A DNA stretch of 64,000 nucleotides from Algoriphagus formosus (GTDB taxonomy: Bacteria > Bacteroidota > Bacteroidia > Cytophagales > Cyclobacteriaceae). This document shows, piece after piece, positions 36,547-45,013 of this stretch; the stretch's first letter is position 1; each line of letters opens with the position of its first letter. The translations under genes and the position numbers were made by a program. Below the pieces are notes generated by a model, which saw only the letters and a program-made list of their open reading frames with translations, did no database searches and was not told the DNA's origin. Where the stretch lies: assembly GCF_002807035.1 (NCBI RefSeq), contig NZ_NIUC01000001.1, forward strand, positions 372,001-436,000. The letters are read 5' to 3'.

Positions 36547-37554
36547 ATGAACAAGAAAATTAGAGTTGCTATCAATGGATTTGGAAGAATAGGGAGATAC
36601 ACCACCAAGCTCTTGATGGATAAAGACAATATTGAGCTGGTGGCTATCAATGATTTAGCCAATAATGAATCCATCTTGCACCTGCTGAAATATGATTCTA
36701 TCCATAGGAAGTTTGATAGGAAAATCAGTCTTGAAGGGAATTTTTTAATCTCTGAAGGCAATAAAATCCGGCTTTTAGAGCAATCCAAACCGGAATTGTT
36801 GCCTTGGGGTGAAATGGATATCGATTTGGTGATCGAGTGTACCGGGAGATTTACATCAAGAGAATCTGCAGCGCTTCACCTGGACGCTGGCGCAAAGAAA
36901 GTTTTGATATCCGCTCCTTCTCCTGACGAAAGCATCAAAATGATTGTTTTGGGAGTAAACGAGAGCATTTTGACAGGTGAAGAAAAAATCATCAGTAATG
37001 CCTCCTGTACTACCAATTGCCTTGCCCCAATGGTACAAATTCTCGATCAAAACTTTGGATTGGTGAAAGGCTACGCATCTACGGTTCACTCCTACACCAA
37101 TGATCAGAACCTTCATGATGCGCCGCACCGGGACCTTAGAAGAGCAAGAGCAGCGGCTTATTCTATTATTCCGACTACTACCAATGCTGGAAAAGCTTTG
37201 GACAGAGTCCTCCCAGGTTTAAATGGAAGAATAGAAGCTTCTGCTATGCGGGTACCTGTGCCCAACGGTTCTCTGACAGATTTGATCGTCGAAATTAAAA
37301 AGGAAGCGAGTGTAGAAGAAATTAATCAAGCTTTTGAAAATGCTTCAAAAAACCAATTTAAAGGGATTCTTCAAGTAGAAAGTGATCCGATCGTTTCCAT
37401 GGATATCATCGGGAATCCTCACTCCTGCATCATTGACAAAGAACTGACCTCAAGCAAGGGAAATATGGTCAAGCTAGTAGGTTGGTATGATAATGAAGCC
37501 GGATACTCCAATCGACTCGTAGACTTAATTGAAATTATTTTCGAAAAAAAGTAA
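36547..37554 (+). CDS. gap: Type I glyceraldehyde-3-phosphate dehydrogenase, 335 aa
   Basis: NAD-binding INGFGRIGR (residues 9-17) with Asp36 in AINDLA, catalytic Cys154 in NASCTTNCLAP, STVHSYTNDQNLHDAPHRDLRRARAAA and a C-terminal WYDNEAGYSNRL. It catalyses the phosphorylating oxidation of glyceraldehyde 3-phosphate. The ATG at 36547 is chosen because the Rossmann strand follows at once. The usual SAPAKGD-type segment is replaced by SAPSPDESIKMIVLGVNE, and YDSIHRKF replaces YDSxHGxF, so this may be a paralogue rather than the main glycolytic enzyme. Confidence 0.9.
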   Translation: MNKKIRVAINGFGRIGRYTTKLLMDKDNIELVAINDLANNESILHLLKYDSIHRKFDRKISLEGNFLISEGNKIRLLEQSKPELLPWGEMDIDLVIECTGRFTSRESAALHLDAGAKKVLISAPSPDESIKMIVLGVNESILTGEEKIISNASCTTNCLAPMVQILDQNFGLVKGYASTVHSYTNDQNLHDAPHRDLRRARAAAYSIIPTTTNAGKALDRVLPGLNGRIEASAMRVPVPNGSLTDLIVEIKKEASVEEINQAFENASKNQFKGILQVESDPIVSMDIIGNPHSCIIDKELTSSKGNMVKLVGWYDNEAGYSNRLVDLIEIIFEKK

Positions 37555-37593
37555 GGAAGAAATTTGGGAATACATTTTTAACTGGCCCGATCG

Positions 37594-38286
37594 CTAGCTG
37601 TGCTTTAGTTTGCGATAGTATTTCTCACGGATTTCCATTGGATCTCTGTTTTGCAAAAAGTCTTTGAACGCGATCAAATTGGCCCATTGAACCCTTAGCC
37701 AACTATTGTTTTCATATTTCCTTGCAGAAACTCTGATGGACTTCGGAATAATATAAAATTGATACTTGCTTTTTAGTCTTTTTACCAATTCAAAATCTTC
37801 CATGATACAAAACTGCTCATTGAAGCCACCCATTTCTTGAAATATTTCTTTCTTGATAAAAAGCGTTTGATCACCTCCTCCTGATAAAATCCCATTGAAA
37901 CGGGTAAACCATGAATTAATTTTCAAGAGTGGATGATTAGAATCAAAACGGTATCGATAACAGCCTGCTGACTTCCCATTGGCTATCGCCTTCTCGATAT
38001 CTTCAAAAAAACCAGCCCTAGGACGGGTGTCGGCATGAACAAAATAGAGTGCATCGCCAGTTGCCAACATAGCCCCCCTATTCATCTGAACGGCCCTACT
38101 AGACCTTTCAACTCGGATGAAAGTTACTGCATGTTTTAAGCAAATCTCCTCACTGAAATCCCCACTATTAGCATCCACGATGATGATTTCGTGGTTTTCC
38201 TCTGCCAGCTCTTTTTTCAAAAAAGGGATCAAAACTTTCAGATTTTCTTCTTCATTTAGGGTCGGAATGATGACAGAAAGTTTCAT
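37594..38286 (-). CDS. Arsenosugar-type glycosyltransferase (TIGR04283 family), 230 aa
   Basis: A GT-A fold family 2 glycosyltransferase: MKLSVIIPTLNEEENLKVLI, IIIVDANSGD, GDALYFVHADTRPRAGFFED, GGGDQTLFIKKEIFQEMGGF and IMEDFELVKRLK. The pattern matches TIGR04283, found in arsenosugar gene clusters. It lies downstream of its usual partner TIGR04282 (38445-39056). The methyltransferase ArsM and radical-SAM ArsS normally in these clusters are not in the window, so the arsenosugar assignment is by family only. Confidence 0.82.
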   Translation of the reverse strand: MKLSVIIPTLNEEENLKVLIPFLKKELAEENHEIIIVDANSGDFSEEICLKHAVTFIRVERSSRAVQMNRGAMLATGDALYFVHADTRPRAGFFEDIEKAIANGKSAGCYRYRFDSNHPLLKINSWFTRFNGILSGGGDQTLFIKKEIFQEMGGFNEQFCIMEDFELVKRLKSKYQFYIIPKSIRVSARKYENNSWLRVQWANLIAFKDFLQNRDPMEIREKYYRKLKHS

Positions 38287-38320
38287 GAAAGCAAGAGGAT
38301 TATTTTTTCAATTACAGAGT

Positions 38321-38464
38321 TTAAAATTGAAGCTTGAATCTCAACCTTGGTTGGTTCATTCTATAAAAAGCTCTGTTATACTTTTCTGTATGAAATTTCA
38401 CTTGCTTTTCAGAATCCCCCCATTCTTTCAAATCATTATCAAATTTATTTTCCCTCCAATTCAT
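38321..38464 (-). CDS. Possible small ORF between the two glycosyltransferases, 47 aa
   Basis: An ATG at 38464 lies 20 bases inside the end of the upstream glycosyltransferase gene, in another frame. The 47 codons run through the otherwise empty 158-base gap to a TAA at 38321-38323, 35 bases before the next gene. The peptide starts MNWRENKFDNDLKEWG and is rich in charged and aromatic residues (FHTEKYNRAFYRM), unlike translated spacer. No family is recognised. Overlap with the gene before it supports coupling; chance is not excluded. Confidence 0.3.
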   Translation of the reverse strand: MNWRENKFDNDLKEWGDSEKQVKFHTEKYNRAFYRMNQPRLRFKLQF

Positions 38465-39056
38465 CGATAAAGCTTTTCATCTTTTGCCAATCTTCAAGGG
38501 TATCAATATCCGACCGAACGGCTAACTCAGTATAAGATATTCCAATCGATTTGATATTGGATTTAGTCTGGTCAATTACCTCAGAAGTACTCCAATTTAC
38601 ATCATGGAAAAGTTGGGGAAAATACTGACTCATACCGAGCAGATAATACCCTCCATCTTCGGCCGGACCTATCACCACATCCTGATGATTTAGTGCCTCG
38701 AAAGCCTCCAAAAACAATTCGGGATTTATCTCTGCACAATCTGTCCCAATTATCAAAACCTTTTGATAACCAGCAGAAAACAAATCTGAAAAGGCGTTTG
38801 ACATTCGCTCGCCCAGTCCAATTCCAGTCTGAACTTTGAAATGATATGATCCATACCGTGGCTTATCCTCAGGAACAAAATTGGAATAATAGAGAAACTT
38901 ATCGACTGCCACCTGACTACAAATCCTATGAGTGAATTCACAAAGTCTGTCATAAATTTCTAGTGCCATATGATTCCCAAGGTCCTTGGCTAGCCGGGTT
39001 TTCACCTTGCCTAATTCAGCATTTTTCTGGAAGATGATAATTGCAGACTTTTCCAT
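38445..39056 (-). CDS. Arsenosugar-type glycosyltransferase (TIGR04282 family), 203 aa
   Basis: A nucleotidyltransferase-like GT-A protein of the DUF2064 group: IIIFQKNAELGKVKTRLAKD, VQTGIGLGERMSNAFSDLF, KVLIIGTDCAEINPELFLEA and VVIGPAEDGGYYLLGMS. This is TIGR04282, the regular partner of TIGR04283. Its ATG overlaps the stop of the 45-residue ORF before it by one base (TAATG on the minus strand), showing translational coupling. Confidence 0.83.
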   Translation of the reverse strand: MEKSAIIIFQKNAELGKVKTRLAKDLGNHMALEIYDRLCEFTHRICSQVAVDKFLYYSNFVPEDKPRYGSYHFKVQTGIGLGERMSNAFSDLFSAGYQKVLIIGTDCAEINPELFLEAFEALNHQDVVIGPAEDGGYYLLGMSQYFPQLFHDVNWSTSEVIDQTKSNIKSIGISYTELAVRSDIDTLEDWQKMKSFIDELEGK

Positions 39057-39193
39057 TAAGCAACCCCTCCTCCGCAGCTAAATCGCATATTTTTGTAGTA
39101 TAACAAGCGAAAGCTTTTGAATAATTCATTGGAAAATGACTTCTGATATTTTCGAGTTTTAGTTAGGTCACCAGGATTAAAAAGCGTTTTCAT
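39056..39193 (-). CDS. Small protein ending in CGGGVA, coupled to TIGR04282, 45 aa
   Basis: An ATG at 39193 opens a 45-codon frame whose TAA shares one base with the TIGR04282 start. The peptide is basic and aromatic (MKTLFNPGDLTKTRKYQ, FKSFRLLYYKNMR) and ends FSCGGGVA. The exact stop-start overlap and the Cys-Gly-Gly-Gly tail argue that it is real. I do not recognise a family. It could be a small metal- or sulfur-binding partner, or the remnant of a lost arsenic gene whose C-terminus was Cys-rich. Confidence 0.5.
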   Translation of the reverse strand: MKTLFNPGDLTKTRKYQKSFSNELFKSFRLLYYKNMRFSCGGGVA

Positions 39194-39403
39194 AATTTTA
39201 ATTACGATGTCATTAAGTTTTTTGGTTTTTTAGAAAGCTTGAAAAGGATTGGAGATTACCCAAATTAATATTTTACGATTTGGAAAAGCAGAATTGAACT
39301 TAAGTCAAAGCTCGTTTTGAATTGACTTTCAATTCATAAAACTAAGCTATCCAGCTTTTTTATTTATTTCAATTGAGGTATTGAGATTGGATTCAAAAAC
39401 CAC

Positions 39404-40072
39404 TCATTGATTAGCCTTTATATCGTGAATCCAATTAAATACCGAGCTGATAGAAGATGAAATCTTTGAAAATTCACCATTTGCGATCCAATCTTTCCTC
39501 ATTAATTGGGATCCCATGCCTACGCAAAGGACACCTGCATCAAACCAAGGCTTGATACTTCCCAAATTAGGTTCTACCCCTCCTGTCGGAATGATTTCAA
39601 CTTTAGGCAGAACAGCATGAATAGCTGGCACAAAATCAGGTCCTAGAATATTTGCTGGATAGATCTTTACCAATTCCGCTCCAAGTTCTGTAGCTTGAAA
39701 AACTTCCGTAACCGTCCCGCATCCAGGTACCCACGGCACATCTACTTTGCGGCAATAGTCACCTAACTTCGCGTTCATAACTGGAGCGACAATGAACTCT
39801 GCTCCCATATCAATAAACTCTTCGGCTTGCCAAGGATGATAGATAGTTCCTACTCCCAAGGAAAGTCCAGGAAGGGACTCGGCAAGCCTTTTCAACGCTG
39901 GAAAAACATGGGTCGCTTTATCCCCTCTATTTACTAATTCGATCACTCGGATACCACCCTCATAGGCAGTTTCCAAAAGCTTCAGACATACGCTTTCATC
40001 TGGGTGATAAAATATGGGCATTACCCCAGCTTTATCCATTTTCCTGATGAACTCACTTTCTTGATTTCTCAT
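39404..40072 (-). CDS. eda: KDPG aldolase (2-dehydro-3-deoxy-phosphogluconate aldolase)
   Basis: A class I aldolase of 222 aa: Glu45 in IRVIELVNRGD, GVGTIYHPWQAEEFIDMGAEFIVAP, VPGCGTVTEVFQATELG and Schiff-base Lys136 in ELVKIYPANILGP. It cleaves KDPG to pyruvate and glyceraldehyde 3-phosphate. It starts one base before the stop region of the kinase gene, so both steps of KDG catabolism are co-expressed. Uronate or alginate/pectin breakdown is a likely source of substrate. Confidence 0.92.
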   Translation of the reverse strand: MRNQESEFIRKMDKAGVMPIFYHPDESVCLKLLETAYEGGIRVIELVNRGDKATHVFPALKRLAESLPGLSLGVGTIYHPWQAEEFIDMGAEFIVAPVMNAKLGDYCRKVDVPWVPGCGTVTEVFQATELGAELVKIYPANILGPDFVPAIHAVLPKVEIIPTGGVEPNLGSIKPWFDAGVLCVGMGSQLMRKDWIANGEFSKISSSISSVFNWIHDIKANQ

Positions 40073-41071
40073 TTATCGTTTGATTGCTCCGGATTTGCCC
40101 TCCAGAATTTCCTTTATTTCCTCCTCAGATCCAATCAATACATCTCCTGGAATGCTATGTTTTAAAACGGCTGCACCCAATCCAAAGTCCAAGGATTCTT
40201 GGATAGACTTCCTATTTATTAATCCAAATATTAGGCCACTGGCAAATGCATCTCCCGTTCCAACTCGATCTATAATATATTGAATTTCAATTGATTCCGT
40301 ACTTATTGATGAATCTTTAGTGTAGGCATTTGCTGATAGAGTATTATGAGAAGCAGAATGTACGATTCGTTGGGTATTCACTATCATTTGGAGGTTTTGA
40401 AAATGCTGAAATGCAAAAGGCATCGCCTCCTTTAATGACTGAAAATTTTCATTTAAGCACTGATTGAAATCACGGGTTCCACCAATTATATGAGTCGTAA
40501 GTTCCATCAATCGAGGCATGATTTGATCCGGACTCTTTCCATATTTCCAAAGATTAGATCGATAATTAAGATCGCCTGACACTGGTATTGAACATTTTCT
40601 AGCGGCTTCCAAAATCCTCATAGTAAGATCGGCAGATTCTTGAGAAAGTGCCGGAGTAATACCTGACCAATGTACCCAACCAAATTCTTTGAGTATCTCC
40701 TCCCAATTTTCATCACTCCCATCATAGCTTGAGAAACTACTATTTGCACGGTCGTAGACGATTTTGGAGCTTCTAAGCCCAGAACCTTGCTCTAAAAAAT
40801 ATACTCCCAATCTTCCAGGAAGAAATTTGACAAAAGTGGTATCGATTCCATTTTTTCTGAGATGGGATACTGCAGCCTTACCTAAATCATGTTCAGGAAA
40901 AGCAGTGACATGTCCTACCTCTATTCCAAAATTGGCCAAACCCGCTGCCACATTAGCCTCAGATCCTCCAAACACCAAATTAAATGAGTTCGCTTGTGGT
41001 AATCGCTGATTATCAGGCGGACTCAAGCGAAGCATTATTTCACCTAAAGTCAGTACTTTTTTCATAGACAT
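40073..41071 (-). CDS. kdgK: 2-dehydro-3-deoxygluconate kinase (PfkB family)
   Basis: A ribokinase-fold sugar kinase of 332 aa: NLVFGGSEANVAAGLANFG near the N-terminus, SGDLNYRSNLW in the middle and the anion hole/catalytic motif DRVGTGDAFASGL at 268-280 with Asp274. The neighbouring KDPG aldolase makes KDG the natural substrate. A second Met (41065) could also be the start. It directly precedes eda. Confidence 0.9.
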   Translation of the reverse strand: MSMKKVLTLGEIMLRLSPPDNQRLPQANSFNLVFGGSEANVAAGLANFGIEVGHVTAFPEHDLGKAAVSHLRKNGIDTTFVKFLPGRLGVYFLEQGSGLRSSKIVYDRANSSFSSYDGSDENWEEILKEFGWVHWSGITPALSQESADLTMRILEAARKCSIPVSGDLNYRSNLWKYGKSPDQIMPRLMELTTHIIGGTRDFNQCLNENFQSLKEAMPFAFQHFQNLQMIVNTQRIVHSASHNTLSANAYTKDSSISTESIEIQYIIDRVGTGDAFASGLIFGLINRKSIQESLDFGLGAAVLKHSIPGDVLIGSEEEIKEILEGKSGAIKR

Positions 41072-41146
41072 TGGAAAAAAGAAAAATAGGCCTTTAAACT
41101 GCTAATTCCAATCTTGCCATCATAATCTTGCGAAACCGATTCCAAT

Positions 41147-41176
41147 AAAAAAGCCTTCCCAAAATGAGAAGGCTTT
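41147..41176 (-). terminator. Intrinsic terminator after the lipoprotein gene
   Basis: On the minus strand AAAGCCTTC (41176-41168) pairs perfectly with GAAGGCTTT (41158-41150) around a nine-base loop and continues into six T residues. It ends the transcript of the lipoprotein at 41200-41847. Confidence 0.82.
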
Positions 41177-41199
41177 CAAATATGAATTCGTTTGGAAGT

Positions 41200-41847
41200 T
41201 TAGAACCTTAAAGAGGCTTTCACTATTGAACTACCCTTTCCATTTGTGGGGTTAAACCTACCCTCTACAATTCCTTCTCCCGATGCGCCTCGAAATCTAC
41301 CTGTCCCTCCGACGATTTCTACTTCGGCAACAAAAACGGTCAATGTTTCATTGATTGGTGTAGCTATATTCTCCAGATTCTTGAAAAATATCGCATTTCC
41401 TTTTCTGTCAACAGTTACTGAACTCACTTCATCAGGGATTTTTTTCAATCCTAATTTTGCCAATTCTTCGCCGTAAAACTGAGTTACGGGAGCACCAATA
41501 GATGTTGTTTCACTGGTGGCCAATTGATTAATATAAGAGGTCGCTCTTCCCATGAAACGTGCTATACCTTTGCCTGTACCCGGCAAGAAAGTCAATTGAT
41601 CCACAGGAATATTAGGGTTTTCATTGGGAACAACATATGGCGTGATTTGATTTGAGAATGCCTCTATATACTTAAATGTACGTCCCTTTCGGAGGTTTTC
41701 AGACTCTGGGATTTCAGAGATTTCCTCCTCTGGCAATTCGGTAACCTGCACTTCTTCCACTTCCTCAAGTCCTGACATACAGGAAGAAGCGATGAAAATT
41801 AGACATAATAATGCCATTAATTTTCCTGTCAAATGGATCTTTTTCAT
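41200..41847 (-). CDS. Lipoprotein with a dirigent/allene-oxide-cyclase-like barrel motif, 215 aa
   Basis: The lipobox IASSC follows a hydrophobic leader (LMALLCLIFIASSC). An acidic Glu-rich linker (ELPEEEISEIPES) comes next. The C-terminal part has the motif VEIVGGTGRFRGASGEGIVE, typical of small beta-barrel secreted proteins related to allene oxide cyclase/dirigent folds. No enzymatic function can be assigned. It is a single gene with its own terminator, probably outer-membrane anchored. Confidence 0.7.
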   Translation of the reverse strand: MKKIHLTGKLMALLCLIFIASSCMSGLEEVEEVQVTELPEEEISEIPESENLRKGRTFKYIEAFSNQITPYVVPNENPNIPVDQLTFLPGTGKGIARFMGRATSYINQLATSETTSIGAPVTQFYGEELAKLGLKKIPDEVSSVTVDRKGNAIFFKNLENIATPINETLTVFVAEVEIVGGTGRFRGASGEGIVEGRFNPTNGKGSSIVKASLRF

Positions 41848-41972
41848 TTTGATTTTTTTTAGGGTGATTGAATAATTTGGTGATTTTTTAAATAAAACAG
41901 ATAAACTGAATATGAAATTTTCTATTTCAGAATCAGATTATTGCACATTAAACCAATAAAAATGCCAAATAT

Positions 41973-42257
41973 TCAACTTTCCACAAGAAAAAATTTTGCT
42001 TTTGCGGCAGATTCCCTAATTTCTTTAGCAGCTTGATACTCCTTGGAATAATACCATTTCCTTGCAGTTTCTTTATCTGCAAACTCCAACATTACCAAGC
42101 GGTCATGATCCCAACTCCCTTCCAATGCTTCTACTGGATTACCTCGAAGTACAAATTTCCCCCCGAAAGCTTTGACAGTATCAGGGGTAAGTTTTTTATA
42201 AGCTTCATATTGCTGTGGGTCAGAAATATCCACTTGAACTATAATGTATGCAGGCAT
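41973..42257 (-). CDS. DUF1330 domain-containing protein, 94 aa
   Basis: A small ferredoxin-like alpha/beta barrel fold: MPAYIIVQVDISDPQQYEAY, GGKFVLRGNPVEALEGSWDH, VMLEFADKETARKWYYSKEY. DUF1330 proteins are dimeric with a conserved His and Arg pocket, function unknown. It begins 13 bases after the TolC gene on the same strand and is probably the last gene of the efflux operon. Confidence 0.85.
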   Translation of the reverse strand: MPAYIIVQVDISDPQQYEAYKKLTPDTVKAFGGKFVLRGNPVEALEGSWDHDRLVMLEFADKETARKWYYSKEYQAAKEIRESAAKAKFFLVES

Positions 42258-42270
42258 AGTTTAATAAAGT

Positions 42271-43659
42271 TTATTCAAATCCAAATCCAGCAGCATAGCG
42301 AACTTTCGCGTAGGATATTTTTCGCTTGGCAGCCAAACCATTCAAGGTAATTTTAGCATCAAAAACAGACACTTCCCGTGCGTTTACCAGGAACAAGCTA
42401 CTCTCACCCATTTCAAATCTACGGAGTTCGGCATTCAGTAAGCGCTCTAAGTTGAATACATTTTCTCTCAAGGTACTTACTTGCTGATTGATCACATTCC
42501 AAGAATTGATTTCTCCTTCCAGTTTGGTTCGTAGCTGTAGTTCTTTCAAATCCCTGGAGTTTTGTTTGAAGTCAATCTTAGCTTTCGCAAGTCCCAGGGA
42601 TCCTCTGGCTTTTCTCCATAGAATGGGCGTGTAGACCGATACACCGAACTTATAGTTATTCTCAAAGAATGGAGATTGCTCAAAACCACCAAGTTCTTCT
42701 ACCAGAAAGTTATACTTTAATTTTACCACAGGCAGTAGAGACTGACCTTTTAGCTGTCGATCTACATCCAAACTTGCCAATTCAAAATCAGCAATACGAA
42801 GATCCGGATGGATGCTGATGTTTTCCCGAAGTTCTGCAGGATCGATCGCGTATTGATCATTCTCCACAAGTGGCTGAGGTACAACTGATGGATTTAGGAG
42901 CATAGGTTGCTCTTCTTCATTCCAAAGGAAAGCACTGAGCATCTGCGTATCGACAAAGAATTGATTCTGCAATCCCTGTAATCTATACTGCCGACTCAAG
43001 AGCTGTGTGTAAGCTTCTACTGTATCAATGGCGGCTACGTCTCCTTGCTCAAAGCTTAACTTTACTGCACCATATCGGATTTCAGTTAATCGAACTGCCT
43101 CTTCAAAAGCCTTCATATTGGCATAGCTCTCTGACCATTTCCAATACATCTCCACACCTCCTAAATACAGCTCATTCAGAATAGCTATCCGCTCAGCTTC
43201 TGTCGATTGCTGATAAAGCTTCGCTTGTCTAAGCATGGCTCTTCTTTCATCGAGAATAAGCCCTTGTCCTAAGTTTACAGCAGCACCAGCAGCAAAGAGG
43301 CCACCGGAAGGTACGGTTGCTTCAGGGTCAAGAAATTGGCCGGTATTCTGCTCAAAAGTCCCCATGAGCTCTACTCCTGCTAATGTCGGAACAGTAATCC
43401 CAGCTTCTCGACGATCGTAGTACTCTGTATCCTTGAAAGTCTTTTGATCCAAATTACCGAATAGCAAAGGGTCAAAAGCACCTCTTGCAGTTCGAACCTC
43501 CATAGCCCCCATCTCAAGGGTAATATCCGCTTGACGAGCTACGGGATGATAAGATCTAACCCAATCTAGGAAACTCTCCAATCGAAGGGTATCCATTTCT
43601 TGGCTCCAAGCAGTCTGAAAGAAAATAAACAGTAAGGATAAAAGAATCAGTTTTTTCAT
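42271..43659 (-). CDS. TolC family outer-membrane efflux protein, 462 aa
   Basis: A signal peptide (MKKLILLSLLFIFFQTAW, SQ) is followed by a long helical coiled-coil protein with two repeats (PVARQADITLEMGAMEVRTA and HPDLRIADFELASLDVDRQL), each ending in a segment of the outer-membrane beta-barrel. It would form the trimeric exit duct for the neighbouring HlyD and ABC components. Its ATG overlaps the HlyD stop by one base (TAATG). Confidence 0.88.
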   Translation of the reverse strand: MKKLILLSLLFIFFQTAWSQEMDTLRLESFLDWVRSYHPVARQADITLEMGAMEVRTARGAFDPLLFGNLDQKTFKDTEYYDRREAGITVPTLAGVELMGTFEQNTGQFLDPEATVPSGGLFAAGAAVNLGQGLILDERRAMLRQAKLYQQSTEAERIAILNELYLGGVEMYWKWSESYANMKAFEEAVRLTEIRYGAVKLSFEQGDVAAIDTVEAYTQLLSRQYRLQGLQNQFFVDTQMLSAFLWNEEEQPMLLNPSVVPQPLVENDQYAIDPAELRENISIHPDLRIADFELASLDVDRQLKGQSLLPVVKLKYNFLVEELGGFEQSPFFENNYKFGVSVYTPILWRKARGSLGLAKAKIDFKQNSRDLKELQLRTKLEGEINSWNVINQQVSTLRENVFNLERLLNAELRRFEMGESSLFLVNAREVSVFDAKITLNGLAAKRKISYAKVRYAAGFGFE

Positions 43660-45011
43660 TATTTCTCTTTCGCGATTGCATCTTTTTGTTCTTGGGTATA
43701 GTAGTCAGCCGGGAAGCCATTGAGCTGTCGCCAGATTTCATACCAAACAGGAACATCGTTCAACAAGGCAATACCATCTGCTCCCGAACCAATTCGTAGC
43801 ATTTCTGGCCAAGGCTCCTCCTCCGGATCCTGTACGACCACCACTCTGTACTGATTACTATTACCAGCAAACTGATCAATCGCCGTAACTACTCCACCAA
43901 AGGTACCATTAGAAATTTGTGGCCATCCTGAAAATACAATTGCTGGCCAACCGTCAAAAATAAACCGAACCTTATTTCCAACTTTAATTAGAGGTAGATC
44001 AACAGGCTGCACATACATTTCCACTGCCAATTCAGCATTAGCGGGTACGATATTCAAAATCGCATCCCCTTCTTTGATCGTCTCGCCAAGACCAACTTGA
44101 ATGGCTCTTGCCAAAAAGCCATCCTGAGGAGCAAGAATATGTCGGAAATTAGTCCGGGCCTCATAATTGGAATACTGATTCTGAAGCTTGGTAACTGTCG
44201 CTTCAGCATCAAATTGTGATGACATCGCTGTGAATTTTTCGGATTCAGCTTTGGCGAGCTTATCCTGAAATTCTGTCCGAATTGCATCCAGTTCAATCTG
44301 AGCAGTAATCAATTCATTCTGACTGCTCAGGTAATCGTTTTCTGCAGCGACCACTTTTGCTCGTACATCTTGAAAGCTCAGTCTCCTGGATTCCAAATCA
44401 GTAAGGGAGCGCAGACCTTCTTTGTATAAAGATTCCCATCGGTCAAGTCGCTCTTTTCCAATCTCAAAGTTGATCTTGGCTTGTTGGAATTTGATACTAT
44501 CTGACTCTACCTTCAGCTCCGACATCCGAAGTTTATTCTCAGCTTGCTGTAGTTTCAGCACATTATTCTTTTTCATTGCCTCAATCTGCATCTCCAAGGC
44601 ATTTACCTTATCCCGATAAGATACTGCTGATTGACTTTTTGCATTTACCTGCATTTGAGTCCTGGGCAAAAGCAATGAGTCAAAGTACTCATCTTTGATC
44701 TCAGAAATCGTCAAAATGGTATCTCCCTTTGCCACAAAGGCACCTTCAGTCACATACCACTTTTCTATTCGGCCTGCGATGACAGAATGAATCGTTTGCG
44801 GTCTTTGATCAGGTCTCAGTGCTGTTACATAGCCTTTGCTTCGAATATTCTGAGTCCATGGGATAAAAAGGATCAGAAAGAACACCATCATGACACTTGT
44901 CAGGATTCTGATTCGCTTTTGACTTTCTTTCAGTGGCAAGGTCATGACCAAACTCTTTGCTCCACTGAATGGAATCGATTCTTTGATTCTTACTTTAGAT
45001 ATATTAAGCAT
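43659..45011 (-). CDS. HlyD family periplasmic adaptor, 450 aa
   Basis: A cytoplasmic start is followed by one membrane helix (ILTSVMMVFFLILFIPW), a lipoyl half-motif (HSVIAGRIEKWYVTEGAFVAKGDTIL), a long alpha-helical hairpin (residues about 110-280) and the second lipoyl half (HILAPQDGFLARAIQVGLGE). It bridges the inner-membrane ABC protein and the TolC channel. It lies 2 bases after the ABC gene. The C-terminal domain with GTFGGVVTAIDQFAGNSNQY is longer than in classical HlyD. Confidence 0.88.
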   Translation of the reverse strand: MLNISKVRIKESIPFSGAKSLVMTLPLKESQKRIRILTSVMMVFFLILFIPWTQNIRSKGYVTALRPDQRPQTIHSVIAGRIEKWYVTEGAFVAKGDTILTISEIKDEYFDSLLLPRTQMQVNAKSQSAVSYRDKVNALEMQIEAMKKNNVLKLQQAENKLRMSELKVESDSIKFQQAKINFEIGKERLDRWESLYKEGLRSLTDLESRRLSFQDVRAKVVAAENDYLSSQNELITAQIELDAIRTEFQDKLAKAESEKFTAMSSQFDAEATVTKLQNQYSNYEARTNFRHILAPQDGFLARAIQVGLGETIKEGDAILNIVPANAELAVEMYVQPVDLPLIKVGNKVRFIFDGWPAIVFSGWPQISNGTFGGVVTAIDQFAGNSNQYRVVVVQDPEEEPWPEMLRIGSGADGIALLNDVPVWYEIWRQLNGFPADYYTQEQKDAIAKEK

Positions 45012-45013
45012 GG

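Noticed and set aside
38117..38470. 117-codon plus-strand ORF over the glycosyltransferase genes
   Set aside because: Antisense shadow of TIGR04283 with low-complexity Phe/Ser composition.
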